Source: an uncultured Chitinophaga sp. (GTDB lineage Bacteria; Bacteroidota; Bacteroidia; Chitinophagales; Chitinophagaceae). Taken from it: a DNA stretch of 56,181 nucleotides. The stretch is taken from the NCBI RefSeq assembly GCF_902168175.1, contig NZ_CABHOU010000097.1, forward strand, positions 1-56,181, read 5' to 3'. Position 1 is the stretch's first letter, and each line of letters begins with the position of its first letter. Positions 1-8,349 of the stretch are shown here, piece after piece. The translations under genes and the position numbers were made by a program. The notes beneath the pieces were generated by a model. That model did not search any database, was not told the origin of the DNA, and saw only the letters and a list, made by a program, of their open reading frames with translations.

Positions 1-547
1 CATTGTGTACCTGCACCATCCAGTCGTCGGCCGCATTATCGTCGGCCCCGTCCGAAATATATTTAAGGCACAGGAAAGGAATGTTCTCTTTCTTGGCGAT
101 GAGCGCCAGCGGATACGCTTCCATGTCAAGCACATCGTATTCTACCGTACTATGGCCCATTTCGAAACTGTCGCCTGTACCGCAGATGCCTTCTGGTAAG
201 CCCGGCAGTTGAATGCCATACGATAAAACAGGCTCCTGGCCCGAAAGTGGTGTTTCGTACTTCTGATAACCAAGTCCCGTAACATCCATATCGCGCTGGA
301 TGAACTTTGTACAGCACACTACATCGCCGCGGTTAAATTTGGTACTGCCTGCAGAGCCAATATTAACGATCAACCGGGGTCTCTTCTCATAAATCTTTTT
401 AGTGAGATGATAGGCCGCACTCACTTTGCCAATGCCTACTACAACAGAGTTGTATTCATCAAACTCACCTGCCGCTTCGGAGTCGAGCGCAAACACGAGT
501 AATGTCCCTTCTTCCAGTATTTTGGCCGCTGTTATTTTCTCTATCAT
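1..547 (-). CDS. MTA/SAH-type nucleosidase (phosphorylase superfamily), C-terminus cut by window edge
   Basis: The reading frame is open from the ATG at 547 down to the window edge, giving the first 182 residues. It starts MIEKITAAKILEEGTLLVF and carries the nucleoside phosphorylase/nucleosidase signatures VGIGKVSAA, VNIGSAGS and, near the edge, ISDGADD, whose Asp is the usual catalytic acid of the 5'-methylthioadenosine/S-adenosylhomocysteine nucleosidases. Enzymes of this family cleave the glycosidic bond of MTA or SAH in the cytoplasm, as part of methionine salvage. The exact substrate cannot be decided from a partial sequence; a purine nucleoside phosphorylase-like role is the alternative. 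It lies 70 bp downstream of the flavin monooxygenase on the same strand, but a TAnnTTTG-type element in that gap suggests its own promoter. Confidence 0.8.
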   Translation of the reverse strand, partial: MIEKITAAKILEEGTLLVFALDSEAAGEFDEYNSVVVGIGKVSAAYHLTKKIYEKRPRLIVNIGSAGSTKFNRGDVVCCTKFIQRDMDVTGLGYQKYETPLSGQEPVLSYGIQLPGLPEGICGTGDSFEMGHSTVEYDVLDMEAYPLALIAKKENIPFLCLKYISDGADDNAADDWMVQVHN

Positions 548-577
548 CTTTTATTATTTGATACAGGTTTGAGCTGG

Positions 578-585
578 CAAATGTA
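578..585 (-). promoter_or_regulatory. Candidate Bacteroidetes -7 element (TACATTTG) for the nucleosidase
   Basis: Read on the minus strand this is TACATTTG, a perfect match to the Bacteroidetes -7 consensus TAnnTTTG, followed by C and placed about 30 nt upstream of the ATG at 547. No clear -33 TTTG was found at the usual spacing, so this is a motif-based guess. Confidence 0.4.
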
Positions 586-617
586 AAACATCATCTTTAA
601 ATACCGATGCTAAATCG

Positions 618-1775
618 CTATTCCTGTGGCCGCACGCCACTGAACATCGCCAGCAGGTTTTCCAGGCCTTCGTTGCAGTGCATCGATTCTGTTTGAATCA
701 GTGTCATTTGGGCGGTTGCGGATGCCCGTGACAACATTTGCAGCTCGTAGACGGCTATGGCAGCGGCGGCATCGTGGAAATTATTGCCGGTAAGGGCTTT
801 GGCTAACTCCAGCGCGTCCAGCATCGCCATATTTACCCCTTCCCCGGCATACGGAGGCATCAGGTGAGCGGCATCGCCCAGCAGGGTGAGGTTGGGTAGG
901 GACGGCCAGTGTTGGTCGGTGGGCATACAATATTGCGGTCTGGGTATAAAATTGGGTTCAGCTTTGTCGAACAGCTCTTGCCAAATGTTGCTCCAGCCTG
1001 CAAACTCCTGCTTAAACCAGTTACGCACCTGCTCGCGGTCGGAGAAGTTGATGCCGCTTTCTTTTACCCAGTTTTCAGTTGTTTTACACCCTGTATAAAA
1101 TACCAGGCTACCGTCACCTTTAGAACTTACGATCAGTGATTTCGCATCTCCCAAAGCAAAAATTTTACCACCAGCCAGCAGTGTATGTATGGCTGGTGCA
1201 TTGTTGGCGGAATCGTAAACGGCCCCTTCAACAATGGTCATGCCTGCAAAAAAGGGCTTAATAGGGGTAATGTAAGGGCGTAGTTTGGAATTGGCACCAT
1301 CCGCCGCAATCACGATATCAGCCAAGGCTGCACTGCCACTATGGAATTCGAGTTTCCAGCGGTCGTCCTCCTGTACCAGTTGTTTGAAGTGACTATCCCA
1401 TACTACCGTGCCTTCTGCGAGTGATTCCAGCAATATTTTACGTAGGGGGCCACGATCTATCTCCGGGCGAAACAGTTCACCGGCTTCTACTTCTTCATCC
1501 AGTAATATAGCGCCGTGTTTATCTACTACGCGCGTTTTATCTGCACCCGGACGATAGTTCGCTTTAAATGCGTCCATAAGGCCCGCTTCCTGCAAGGCTT
1601 TTAAACCCGAATCTTCATGAAGGTCAAGCGTAGCGCCCTGTACACGTACGTCTTTGTTTATATCGCGCTCGTATACCTTTACCTCAGCGCCTTTCATTTG
1701 TAACAGGCGTGCCAGCGTTAATCCGCCGGGGCCTCCGCCTACTATGGCTATTTTTTTTTCGTGGATGGGTTTCAT
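618..1775 (-). CDS. TetX-like FAD-dependent monooxygenase
   Basis: A 385-residue flavoprotein of the group A (PHBH-fold) monooxygenases. The FAD-binding Rossmann motif IVGGGPGGL lies at residues 11-19, a VYERD segment follows near 36, the DRGPLRKILL segment matches the equivalent helix of TetX, and the second FAD motif GDAAHLMPPYAGEGVN begins at about residue 300. Length and motifs are close to the tetracycline-inactivating TetX enzymes, which hydroxylate tetracyclines using NADPH and O2. Many Bacteroidetes chromosomes carry TetX relatives whose substrates are unknown, so resistance is only a possibility. The gene starts 14 bp after the stop of a TetR regulator on the same strand, so the two are probably co-transcribed and drug-inducible. 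The sequence is full length with no sign of decay. Confidence 0.85.
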   Translation of the reverse strand: MKPIHEKKIAIVGGGPGGLTLARLLQMKGAEVKVYERDINKDVRVQGATLDLHEDSGLKALQEAGLMDAFKANYRPGADKTRVVDKHGAILLDEEVEAGELFRPEIDRGPLRKILLESLAEGTVVWDSHFKQLVQEDDRWKLEFHSGSAALADIVIAADGANSKLRPYITPIKPFFAGMTIVEGAVYDSANNAPAIHTLLAGGKIFALGDAKSLIVSSKGDGSLVFYTGCKTTENWVKESGINFSDREQVRNWFKQEFAGWSNIWQELFDKAEPNFIPRPQYCMPTDQHWPSLPNLTLLGDAAHLMPPYAGEGVNMAMLDALELAKALTGNNFHDAAAAIAVYELQMLSRASATAQMTLIQTESMHCNEGLENLLAMFSGVRPQE

Positions 1776-1789
1776 TGATACCTGTTTTA

Positions 1790-2386
1790 TTATTTAATCA
1801 TTCCTTTAATCACCGCCTCGCAACACTCCGTGAGTACTTTCGCAGTAATCACCTGTTTGGGACGATCGGTGTGTTCAAAGTATTCATTCACTAAGTCAAA
1901 TAAGGGTGCGAACAGCATGGCACGCAGCGCCTGGTTTGGGAGTTTAGGAATAAGGCCTGCCCTTACATGGCTTTTCAGAAAAAGCCGGATCGGCGAAAAG
2001 TACTGCCCTTCCTGTATATTTTTTTCCCGGTAAGCATTATTCAGTAGGGGCGATGATTTACCATACTGCATCAGTGAAAACGCATGCTGGTTGTTTTTGA
2101 AGTACTGGAATGTATTCTTCCAGATCAGCTTCACACCTTCCGCAAATTCCATATCCTCGGAAAAATTCAGTAACACAGCGGCTTCGTAAGCACCTAACAC
2201 TTCGTCAATAAACAGTTTTACCAGGAAGTCTTCTTTGTTCTCATACTTCAGGTAAATGGTGCGGGGCGATATGTTCGCTGCCTTCGCCAGCTTCTGCATG
2301 CTCAGGTTCTCCAGGCCTTCCGCCGCAATAATTTGCAAGGCTACGCTACGGATAGCTTCCTCTTTTTCTAAGCTTTTGGGTCGCAT
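1790..2386 (-). CDS. TetR/AcrR-family transcriptional regulator
   Basis: A 198-residue regulator beginning MRPKSLEKEEAIRSVALQII. The N-terminal helix-turn-helix reads MQKLAKAANISPRTIYLKYENKEDFL, the standard TetR DNA-binding module; the C-terminal ~140 residues form the variable ligand-binding and dimerisation part. I chose the ATG at 2386; the frame extends seven codons further to a TTG at 2407, but that TTG lies against the operator-like palindrome and is less likely. It is the first gene of a two-gene operon with the TetX-like monooxygenase and probably represses both genes from the palindrome at 2409-2432 until a ligand binds. Confidence 0.85.
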   Translation of the reverse strand: MRPKSLEKEEAIRSVALQIIAAEGLENLSMQKLAKAANISPRTIYLKYENKEDFLVKLFIDEVLGAYEAAVLLNFSEDMEFAEGVKLIWKNTFQYFKNNQHAFSLMQYGKSSPLLNNAYREKNIQEGQYFSPIRLFLKSHVRAGLIPKLPNQALRAMLFAPLFDLVNEYFEHTDRPKQVITAKVLTECCEAVIKGMIK

Positions 2387-2404
2387 ATAGATGGTTTGAT
2401 GGCA

Positions 2405-2432
2405 CAAAGTAAGTAAATGTTCATTTACTTAC
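2405..2432. promoter_or_regulatory. Palindromic operator overlapping the tetR promoter
   Basis: Positions 2409-2419 read GTAAGTAAATG and 2422-2432 are its exact reverse complement, separated by TT: a 24-bp palindrome with perfect 11-bp arms. On the minus strand a -7-like element TTACTTTG (2405-2412, one mismatch to TAnnTTTG) overlaps its edge, 19 nt before the regulator ATG. Position, length and symmetry fit a TetR-type autorepression site. Confidence 0.7.
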
Positions 2433-2451
2433 CAAATTTTATGTGCTAGCT

Positions 2452-2500
2452 AAAAACAGAACAGGCATCACCGTAGTCAAACGACGGTGATGCCTGTTCT
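2452..2500 (-). terminator. Intrinsic terminator downstream of exonuclease III
   Basis: A 17-bp perfect inverted repeat (2458-2474 and 2484-2500) with a 9-nt loop, followed on the minus strand by a T-rich stretch containing five consecutive T (2452-2456). It sits about 40 bp after the stop of the exonuclease III gene and shields the tetR operon from read-through. Confidence 0.85.
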
Positions 2501-2539
2501 TGTAAGAATTATAATGAAAGACCTGGGGTTATTTGGGCC

Positions 2540-3313
2540 TTACTCCGCCACCTCAATCCAAACCGGCCCATGATCGCTCGACTTCTCCCAACCCCTCACA
2601 TGCCTGTCTACCCCGGCGGCCAGCAAACGTTTATCCATTTCTGCATTCAGTAAAAAGTGATCAATGCGTAAACCTGCGTTGCGTTCGTAAGCATTCCTGA
2701 AATAGTCCCAGAATGTGTAAATCGTTTCTTCGGGGTATAGTTTGCGGATGGCGTCTGTCCAGCCTTGGGCCATTAGCTTTTCAAAGGCGGCACGGGTTTC
2801 GGGGCGGAATAATGCATCCTCCGTCCAGCGCTCTGGTTTGTATACGTCTTTGCCTGTGGGGATTACATTGTAGTCCCCCAGTAGCACTACGGGCTTTTTG
2901 GAAGCTATCAGTCCGGCGGCGTGTGTAGTAAACCGCTCGAACCAGCCCAGCTTATAATCGAATTTAGGGCCGGGGGCGGGATTGCCGTTAGGCAGGTACA
3001 AACAGCCAACATGAATACCATCGATGATGGCTTCTATATAGCGGCTGTGTACATCTTCAGGATCGCCGGGCAGGCCGCGGCCTACTTCCTGTATTTCCCT
3101 GTTCTTCGCAAGTATAGCTACCCCGTTCCAGCTTTTCTGGCCATGCCATATAGCGTTATAACCTGCATCCCGTATGGCCTGCTCCGGAAATTTTTCCTGG
3201 GGGGCCTTTAGTTCCTGGAGGCAGGCAATGTCGGGAGCCGATTCTTCCAGCCAGCGAAGTAGTACGGGCAGGCGGCCATTCACGCCATTCACATTATAAG
3301 TAGCTATTTTCAT
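2540..3313 (-). CDS. xth: Exodeoxyribonuclease III (AP endonuclease, EEP superfamily)
   Basis: A 257-residue protein starting MKIATYNVNGVNGRL, with the full set of exonuclease III/AP endonuclease motifs in order: NVNG near residue 8, LQELK with the metal-binding Glu near 34, YLPNGNP near 106, LLGDYNV near 145, RIDHFLL and the C-terminal SSDHGPVW with the catalytic Asp-His pair. It nicks DNA at abasic sites and trims 3' ends during base-excision repair in the cytoplasm. The ATG overlaps the stop codon of the upstream methyltransferase by one base (TAATG), so the two are translationally coupled. Length is normal for the family. Confidence 0.95.
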   Translation of the reverse strand: MKIATYNVNGVNGRLPVLLRWLEESAPDIACLQELKAPQEKFPEQAIRDAGYNAIWHGQKSWNGVAILAKNREIQEVGRGLPGDPEDVHSRYIEAIIDGIHVGCLYLPNGNPAPGPKFDYKLGWFERFTTHAAGLIASKKPVVLLGDYNVIPTGKDVYKPERWTEDALFRPETRAAFEKLMAQGWTDAIRKLYPEETIYTFWDYFRNAYERNAGLRIDHFLLNAEMDKRLLAAGVDRHVRGWEKSSDHGPVWIEVAE

Positions 3314-3894
3314 TATTTAGTTTTTTTACTGGCGATGATTATTCCTGTAGCCCAGCATTGTTTGGTAATATTGATATCATCCCTGCTTTCGAGATCTTTT
3401 ATCAACTTTAATGCCTTTTCCTCATGGCCATCGGGCCAGTTAGTTTGCGGTAGCATGTCGTCAATGATATACAAACCGCCGGGCGCCAACATCGACAAAG
3501 CTTCGTCGAGCATCAGGTATTTTCCATGCCAGGTATCTGCAAATATATAGTCAAATTGCAAATCACGGTGTGCGGTAATCCATTCGCCTCCGTCTGCCTG
3601 TACCAGTTCCAGGCGCATATCTGTTAAATGTTGTTGGGCGATAGTCAGGAAAGTAGGGTCGTTGTCTACGGATATCAGGGTAGACGAAGCATCCATGCCA
3701 TCTAATATCCACGCAGCAGAGAGGCCGGTTCCTGTACCCAGTTCAAGGAATTTACCACCGGGCTTCAAACCCGCCAGTGTGCGTAACAATGAACAAGTCG
3801 TTACATCAGAGGCCATCGTAAATCCCGATTGTTTAGTGGCTTCATCAATAGTGCGGTAGGCGGCGGGGTATCGGGTTACTACTTCGTCAATCAT
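3313..3894 (-). CDS. Class I SAM-dependent O-methyltransferase-like protein
   Basis: A 193-residue protein with a Rossmann methyltransferase core. Motif I reads LELGTGTGLSAAW (SAM-binding glycine loop), followed by the acidic end of strand 2 (LISVDNDP), the QADGGEW region, and motif IV IFADTWHGKY. The layout resembles the catechol O-methyltransferase type (Methyltransf_24/3), but the metal-binding residues are not all obvious and the acceptor is unknown. Its stop overlaps the start of xth by one base; the pair form a small operon. A repair or salvage link to xth is only suggested by that coupling. Confidence 0.75.
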   Translation of the reverse strand: MIDEVVTRYPAAYRTIDEATKQSGFTMASDVTTCSLLRTLAGLKPGGKFLELGTGTGLSAAWILDGMDASSTLISVDNDPTFLTIAQQHLTDMRLELVQADGGEWITAHRDLQFDYIFADTWHGKYLMLDEALSMLAPGGLYIIDDMLPQTNWPDGHEEKALKLIKDLESRDDINITKQCWATGIIIASKKTK

Positions 3895-3969
3895 CTCGTG
3901 GTGTTTTTAATGTATCTAATATTAAGCAGAAATTTCGGGGTATGCAAGCTGGCCGCTGCCAAAAGAGGA

Positions 3970-3993
3970 AGGGATGCACATCAGTACATCCCT
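3970..3993 (-). terminator. Probable terminator after the pyridoxamine-oxidase-fold gene
   Basis: AGGGATG (3970-3976) pairs with CATCCCT (3987-3993) around a 10-nt loop, about 30 bp beyond the stop of the gene ending at 4021, and is followed on the minus strand by a T/C-rich run. Confidence 0.5.
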
Positions 3994-4020
3994 CGTAACT
4001 ATCTGATTTAAATTTGCGGG

Positions 4021-4557
4021 TTACACCTTTAACTTACCTTCAATGGAATCGTCGAGCGTCTTGCCGATGGCAGCACCAATCAGCGTTTTCGCGAAAGCCA
4101 CTATTTGCCCGTGTTTAGTGTCCCAATAATAGCCGTCGCGTGGACTCACCCTGATAACTGTAATACGCGGATCATTTTCTCCTTCCGTGAACCAGGTTTT
4201 AAGTATCGGGTTCCATAACTCTTTTATCTGCGCCTTATCCCGGCTGATCGAAGCATGTCCGTACAGCGTCATAAAATCGGAGTGGGGGCTACCCTGGAAC
4301 AGTAACTGTACGTTAGGGTCGGCCTGAATGTGTTTGTTCTTATAACTATCTGCGGCGCTGAGGAATAAAAGATCGCCCTTGTCATCTACTTTTTGTACCG
4401 ACATCGGGCGGGTAGAAAACTGCTCGCCACCAATAATGCGTGTACAGAAAAAGCAGCTCTGGGCTTTATCTACCAGTATCTTTAGCTTTTTAACCGCTTC
4501 ACTGCCCTGCAGGTCTTCGTGGTTTTCCTCCGGTTGTTGTTTGTTGATGCTGTCCAT
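4021..4557 (-). CDS. Pyridoxamine 5'-phosphate oxidase-fold protein (general stress protein 26-like)
   Basis: A 178-residue protein starting MDSINKQQPEENHEDLQG. The central part (FFCTRIIGGEQFSTRPMSVQKVDDKGDLLFLSAADSYKNKHIQ) is the split-barrel FMN-binding core seen in the general stress protein 26 group (COG3871 type), with the RPM segment that contacts flavin. These proteins bind FMN or related flavins in the cytoplasm; their reaction is mostly unestablished. The frame runs open another 27 codons upstream to 4638, but that stretch overlaps the terminator hairpin of the upstream gene (4626-4654), so I start at 4557. The C-terminus (AKTLIGAAIGKTLDDSIEGKLKV) is typical for the group. Confidence 0.8.
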   Translation of the reverse strand: MDSINKQQPEENHEDLQGSEAVKKLKILVDKAQSCFFCTRIIGGEQFSTRPMSVQKVDDKGDLLFLSAADSYKNKHIQADPNVQLLFQGSPHSDFMTLYGHASISRDKAQIKELWNPILKTWFTEGENDPRITVIRVSPRDGYYWDTKHGQIVAFAKTLIGAAIGKTLDDSIEGKLKV

Positions 4558-4625
4558 GGTGTATGATGTTTCCTGATACGGCCATAAAATCATGCCTGAA
4601 CCAATAAACTCTGCCATAACAGAAA

Positions 4626-4654
4626 GGAGCGGCCCCATTGCTGGAAGCCGCTCC
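4626..4654 (-). terminator. Terminator after the metzincin-like gene
   Basis: GGAGCGGC (4626-4633) pairs with GCCGCTCC (4647-4654) over a 13-nt loop, followed on the minus strand by a short T-rich stretch. It lies 20 bp beyond the stop at 4675. Confidence 0.65.
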
Positions 4655-4674
4655 CGGTTTTACTAATAAACTGC

Positions 4675-7155
4675 TTACTTCACCACGGAAATAGTGAGCG
4701 CTGTTCCGCCTCCTTTCTCCATTTTGAGGTAGTAAATACCCGCAGGCAGGTGTTTTACATCGACTTCATTGTTCCCGTTTTTATCGAGCATTACCTGCAA
4801 TACAGGTGTGCCGGACGAATTGTACAATATGGCTTTACCCGCAATACCTGAGCGTACATACACTACGGAGCTGCTGGGGTTAGGGTAGATGGTGGCTGCC
4901 AGCGGTGCTTTTCTTACTACTGCCAATGGCCCGGAAAGCAGGCTACTGCCTTCTGTAAGCATAAGTGATGGCCTGTTGCCTGCACTGGCCTCACTGCTTG
5001 CAAATGACAGGTCGGAGGTGCCTGCACCGGAGCCGCTGTAAACGCCGGAAATGTGAATGGTTATAGCCGTATCACCACGCTGGATACTGCTTAATAAAGT
5101 GTCGCGGCTCAGGTCCCATATCATCCAGCCGCCGCCGTAATAATAATTGGAGTACAGCGAGTCTACATGACTGCTGTCGGCAATGTAACTGTTCCAGGTA
5201 AGAGGATGGCTGCTGTTATCCCAGTTGGTTTTATTTAGCCAGCGTGCATATAGTTTTGTACCGCCCGCACCGGAGTTAACACCGGTTACTTTTACCGCGA
5301 GTTTAACGGAGTTAACATTTGCCAATGTTCCTCCATAGTCCGATAAACGGAACTTCAGGAACATTTCGCGTGTAAAACCGCTGGCCGGATCGGGCTTCAC
5401 CGTCATCGATGAGTCGTTGCCATAATTGGTGGTAACATAACTGCCGTTACGGATATAAGTATCTGCAACCGGCGTTATACCTGCAGGCCTGCTCATGGGC
5501 TGGAAGTCGATGTCGATGACCGGCAGGTTATTGACGAAACTATACGGATAGGTAATATCGCGCGACGATCCGTTGGTGAACAGGAAACGCATGCGTAAGG
5601 TATATGTGCCGTACTTTTTCCAGAGTTCGGCCACAGGCATACTTACGAAGAAGCTGTCGGAACCAACAAGATTGGTTACCCAGCCCACCTGGTCGTAGTT
5701 AGCGCCGTCATCATTATTATCATTATAAGCCAGTATCGAGCTTACGTTCTTCGTGGCGGTGTAACGCCCGCTTAAGATAATATTGCCGCCACTATATGAG
5801 GAGTGGAAGGATGTAAATGTGGAGGTGCCGCCGCCATACAAATCTGCAATGGTATCTTCCGAACGGAAGGTTTCGGATACATGAAGGGTGGCACATTCTA
5901 CGGCTGTTAGAAAAGTAGGTGTTTCCATGTAAGTGGTATTACCTGATCCCATCAGCGCAGTGCCCATCGCAGGATTGGCCTTTTCGGAAACTTTTTCTTT
6001 ATCGTGCGGCAGGTTTAATCCATGCCCCAATTCGTGTACCAGTCCGCCAATGTAATTGGAGCTGCCAACGTAGTTGGTGTCGATATTTGGATTGTCCAAT
6101 GCAAAACAATACCTGCCTAAACCATAAAATGGATTGTAACCCATTTCGGGCAAAAGGACCAGGTAATGAGAACTGGTTTTTTCTTCGGGATGCGCTGCGT
6201 AGTACGCATTGATCTCAGGGATAATGAGCGAGCCGCCTCCCTCATAAGGATAGTGTGTTTTATCGTACAGGCCATTGATGATGGTGAGTTTTACCATGCC
6301 GTTGGACTCTTTGTTCAATCCGAATGTTTCGCCGGTATACCCCCAGTGGTTCATCCACTTACGATAAAAGTTTTGTGCAGCGAGCATAATGCCATTCAGT
6401 CGCTGGCGGTAATTCACAACGGTATCTACATCGGTGGGCAGGAAGTAGATGAGGTTGAGATTGTGTTTGCGGCTTTCGGCCTGTGGTAAGGTTGGCGTTA
6501 CTACACTGTCTAGGTGATAGTACACGGTGAGCTTTGGCCGCAGACTGTCTACACCATGCTCCCGGCTGTAGGCCGATGTATTGGCGCTGCTGTTAAGCCT
6601 CGTGTAAATAGCGAGCGAAAACTTGTTGCCCAGGGCCTTTGCTGCGCTATAGGCTGGCAGTATGCCACGCCAGGTGGCGCGATACGGAGCGGCTTCGGAA
6701 ATGGTGCCCGCTGGTTTGGGCACGGTGCCTAATGTGTCGCTGCCCAGCGCGGGTTTGTTGTTCCAGTTAATGCCTGTTTCTGTCCAGGTAGTGTCTGTAA
6801 CACGCAACGCATGCCAAACGTGGCCGCTGCCCGATTGGGAATAATAAACAGATGCACCAAGTGATACAGAATCGACCAGCGCATTATACGGCAGGTTAAG
6901 GTCGTTCAGGTTAAATCTCAGGTAGGTAATGAGATTGTATACCGACGAGCTGCTGCTTTGTGAATAACGGAAACGTAATTGCGTGGAAGTGCCGTAGTTA
7001 GTGTACCTGCCGCTGTCCGCCGTATTACTGTTTACGTACGAGTCGCCGGATACGGTAATTGTTTTTGAATAAGTTTGCCCAATACAATAAGTGCCTGCCG
7101 CCAACAGTAATGCGGTAAGCATGAGCTTTCGTAATGCCAATTGTGTTTTTTGCAT
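4675..7155 (-). CDS. Secreted metzincin-like metalloprotease with two DNRLRE domains and a T9SS sorting domain
   Basis: An 826-residue protein with a signal peptide (residues 1-27). Residues ~30-210 form a DNRLRE-type beta domain (VYNLITYLRFNL, ending RPKLTVYY). Residues ~225-425 are a peptidase-like domain whose zinc motif HELGHGLNLPHD sits at 374-385. This matches the metzincin pattern HExxHxxGxxH with Asn at the usual Gly, and ALMGSG just downstream is a plausible Met-turn. A beta-rich linker, a second DNRLRE domain (~565-735, with MFLKFRLSDYGG and RPSLMLTEG) and a C-terminal T9SS type A sorting domain (PNPSSSVVYVRSG...LPAGIYYLKME) follow. It is probably exported by type IX secretion and cleaves protein outside the cell. 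It is monocistronic. DNRLRE domains elsewhere are linked to surface and polysaccharide proteins; the substrate is unknown. Confidence 0.8.
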   Translation of the reverse strand: MQKTQLALRKLMLTALLLAAGTYCIGQTYSKTITVSGDSYVNSNTADSGRYTNYGTSTQLRFRYSQSSSSSVYNLITYLRFNLNDLNLPYNALVDSVSLGASVYYSQSGSGHVWHALRVTDTTWTETGINWNNKPALGSDTLGTVPKPAGTISEAAPYRATWRGILPAYSAAKALGNKFSLAIYTRLNSSANTSAYSREHGVDSLRPKLTVYYHLDSVVTPTLPQAESRKHNLNLIYFLPTDVDTVVNYRQRLNGIMLAAQNFYRKWMNHWGYTGETFGLNKESNGMVKLTIINGLYDKTHYPYEGGGSLIIPEINAYYAAHPEEKTSSHYLVLLPEMGYNPFYGLGRYCFALDNPNIDTNYVGSSNYIGGLVHELGHGLNLPHDKEKVSEKANPAMGTALMGSGNTTYMETPTFLTAVECATLHVSETFRSEDTIADLYGGGTSTFTSFHSSYSGGNIILSGRYTATKNVSSILAYNDNNDDGANYDQVGWVTNLVGSDSFFVSMPVAELWKKYGTYTLRMRFLFTNGSSRDITYPYSFVNNLPVIDIDFQPMSRPAGITPVADTYIRNGSYVTTNYGNDSSMTVKPDPASGFTREMFLKFRLSDYGGTLANVNSVKLAVKVTGVNSGAGGTKLYARWLNKTNWDNSSHPLTWNSYIADSSHVDSLYSNYYYGGGWMIWDLSRDTLLSSIQRGDTAITIHISGVYSGSGAGTSDLSFASSEASAGNRPSLMLTEGSSLLSGPLAVVRKAPLAATIYPNPSSSVVYVRSGIAGKAILYNSSGTPVLQVMLDKNGNNEVDVKHLPAGIYYLKMEKGGGTALTISVVK

Positions 7156-7493
7156 GTAATGAAAATTAGGGTTGAAGTGATTTTGGTCTTAGGAAAATAG
7201 GTAAAAGGTGTTGCTATTCATATCAAGTGCGTTAAGCCGGGTAGTGTACAAACAGTATTTTTTTTGACGTTGATGAGATAAACTGCGCCTGCAAGTAACT
7301 GATAACCGGTAGGTTACAGGGATGGTTGAATGTTTACTGCCGTTGTTTACGCATTTCACTATATCGATGTAATAAAAGCCGCAATAAGATATCCAACTAA
7401 TGCCTGCTATTATCCATTGTCCACGGTGCGGGTCTGCGGTAGCTTTACAACATCAAACCTCATCTCTCCTCATCACATAAATAAAATTTAAAA
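7156..7493. other. Intergenic region between divergent secreted-protein genes
   Basis: 338 bp between divergent genes, presumably holding both promoters. It contains a run CAGTATTTTTTTTGAC (7253-7268) that recurs exactly at 17702-17717. A 26-codon frame at 7400-7480 encodes a peptide with CPRCGS; no evidence of translation was found, and I do not call it a gene. No RNA gene recognised. Confidence 0.5.
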
Positions 7494-8270
7494 ATGAAAA
7501 ATGTATTCGTAATGCTACACCCCGGGAAAGCGTTAGCCCTGTTAATGCTGCTCTGTTTTTCTTTCACCGTTGCACAGGGGCAAACGGGCATCAAAAATAT
7601 AGTACTGGTACATGGCGCTTTTGCCGATGGCTCGGGCTGGCAGGGCGTTTATAACGCGTTGTCGAAAAAAGGTTATAATGTAAGCGTAGTAGGCAATCCT
7701 AATACGGGTTTTGCGGATGATGTAGCGGCTACCAAACGGGTACTCGACAGGCAGGACGGCCCGGCTATATTGGTTGGGCACTCTTATGGCGGCGCTATTA
7801 TTACGGAAGCAGGCAACCACGAAAAAGTAGCGGGCCTGGTATACGTAGCTGCATTTGTACCTGCGGATGGTGAAACATTATTGCAGCTATTGCAGGCTGG
7901 TCCGCCCGCCACGGAATCAGGTATTCTTCCTCCGGATGCCGCAGGTTTTGTATGGTATGATCCGGCCAAGTTTCATGCTGGCTTCTGCGCCGATCTGCCG
8001 AAAGAGCTGGCTTCTTTTATGGCTGCTTCGCAGGTGCCTGTATCGGCCAGCGTGTTTGGTACTTCGATTAAAGATGCTGCCTGGAAGAATAAGAAGTCAT
8101 GGTACGCGGTGTCTACCGAAGACAAAACAATTCCGCCCGACGGACAAAGGTTTATGGCTAAACGCGCAGGTGCTACTGTTACTGAAGTAAAGGGAAGCCA
8201 TTGTGCATTTATCTCCAAACCAGCAGAAATTATTAAAGTAATAGAGGCCGCAGCAAAAGGTGTAAAATAG
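7494..8270 (+). CDS. Secreted alpha/beta hydrolase
   Basis: A 258-residue alpha/beta hydrolase. Residues 1-30 form a signal peptide (ALALLMLLCFSFTVAQGQ), so the enzyme is likely periplasmic. The oxyanion segment VLVHGAFADGSGW lies at 38-50, the nucleophile elbow GHSYGG places Ser at 97, and the late GSHCAF supplies the catalytic His; an Asp in the VSTEDKTIPP segment is the third member. This is the AB_hydrolase_6-like esterase subtype common in Bacteroidetes; the substrate cannot be told. It is followed 80 bp later by an SDR gene with a strong hairpin between, so the two may be partly uncoupled. Confidence 0.85.
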   Translation: MKNVFVMLHPGKALALLMLLCFSFTVAQGQTGIKNIVLVHGAFADGSGWQGVYNALSKKGYNVSVVGNPNTGFADDVAATKRVLDRQDGPAILVGHSYGGAIITEAGNHEKVAGLVYVAAFVPADGETLLQLLQAGPPATESGILPPDAAGFVWYDPAKFHAGFCADLPKELASFMAASQVPVSASVFGTSIKDAAWKNKKSWYAVSTEDKTIPPDGQRFMAKRAGATVTEVKGSHCAFISKPAEIIKVIEAAAKGVK

Positions 8271-8284
8271 ATAAGACATTTGGG

Positions 8285-8321
8285 GAGCAGGGAAGTCCGC
8301 CCGAGGGCGGTTTCCCTGCTC
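8285..8321 (+). terminator. Large hairpin after the alpha/beta hydrolase
   Basis: GAGCAGGGAA (8285-8294) pairs with TTCCCTGCTC (8312-8321) and an inner CCGCC/GGCGG stem extends it almost to the loop. There is no T-run after it, so it may be an RNA-stabilising or attenuating hairpin rather than a classical terminator. Confidence 0.55.
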
Positions 8322-8349
8322 ATCCAGTTTGTCAGCTTAAACTTTGATT

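Noticed and set aside
4558..4638. 27-codon N-terminal extension of the pyridoxamine-oxidase-fold protein
   Set aside because: It overlaps the terminator of the upstream gene and has no similarity to the family.
7400..7480. 26-codon frame with CPRCGS before the alpha/beta hydrolase
   Set aside because: Short, with only a two-Cys pattern; no Shine-Dalgarno site or conservation evidence, so not called as a gene.
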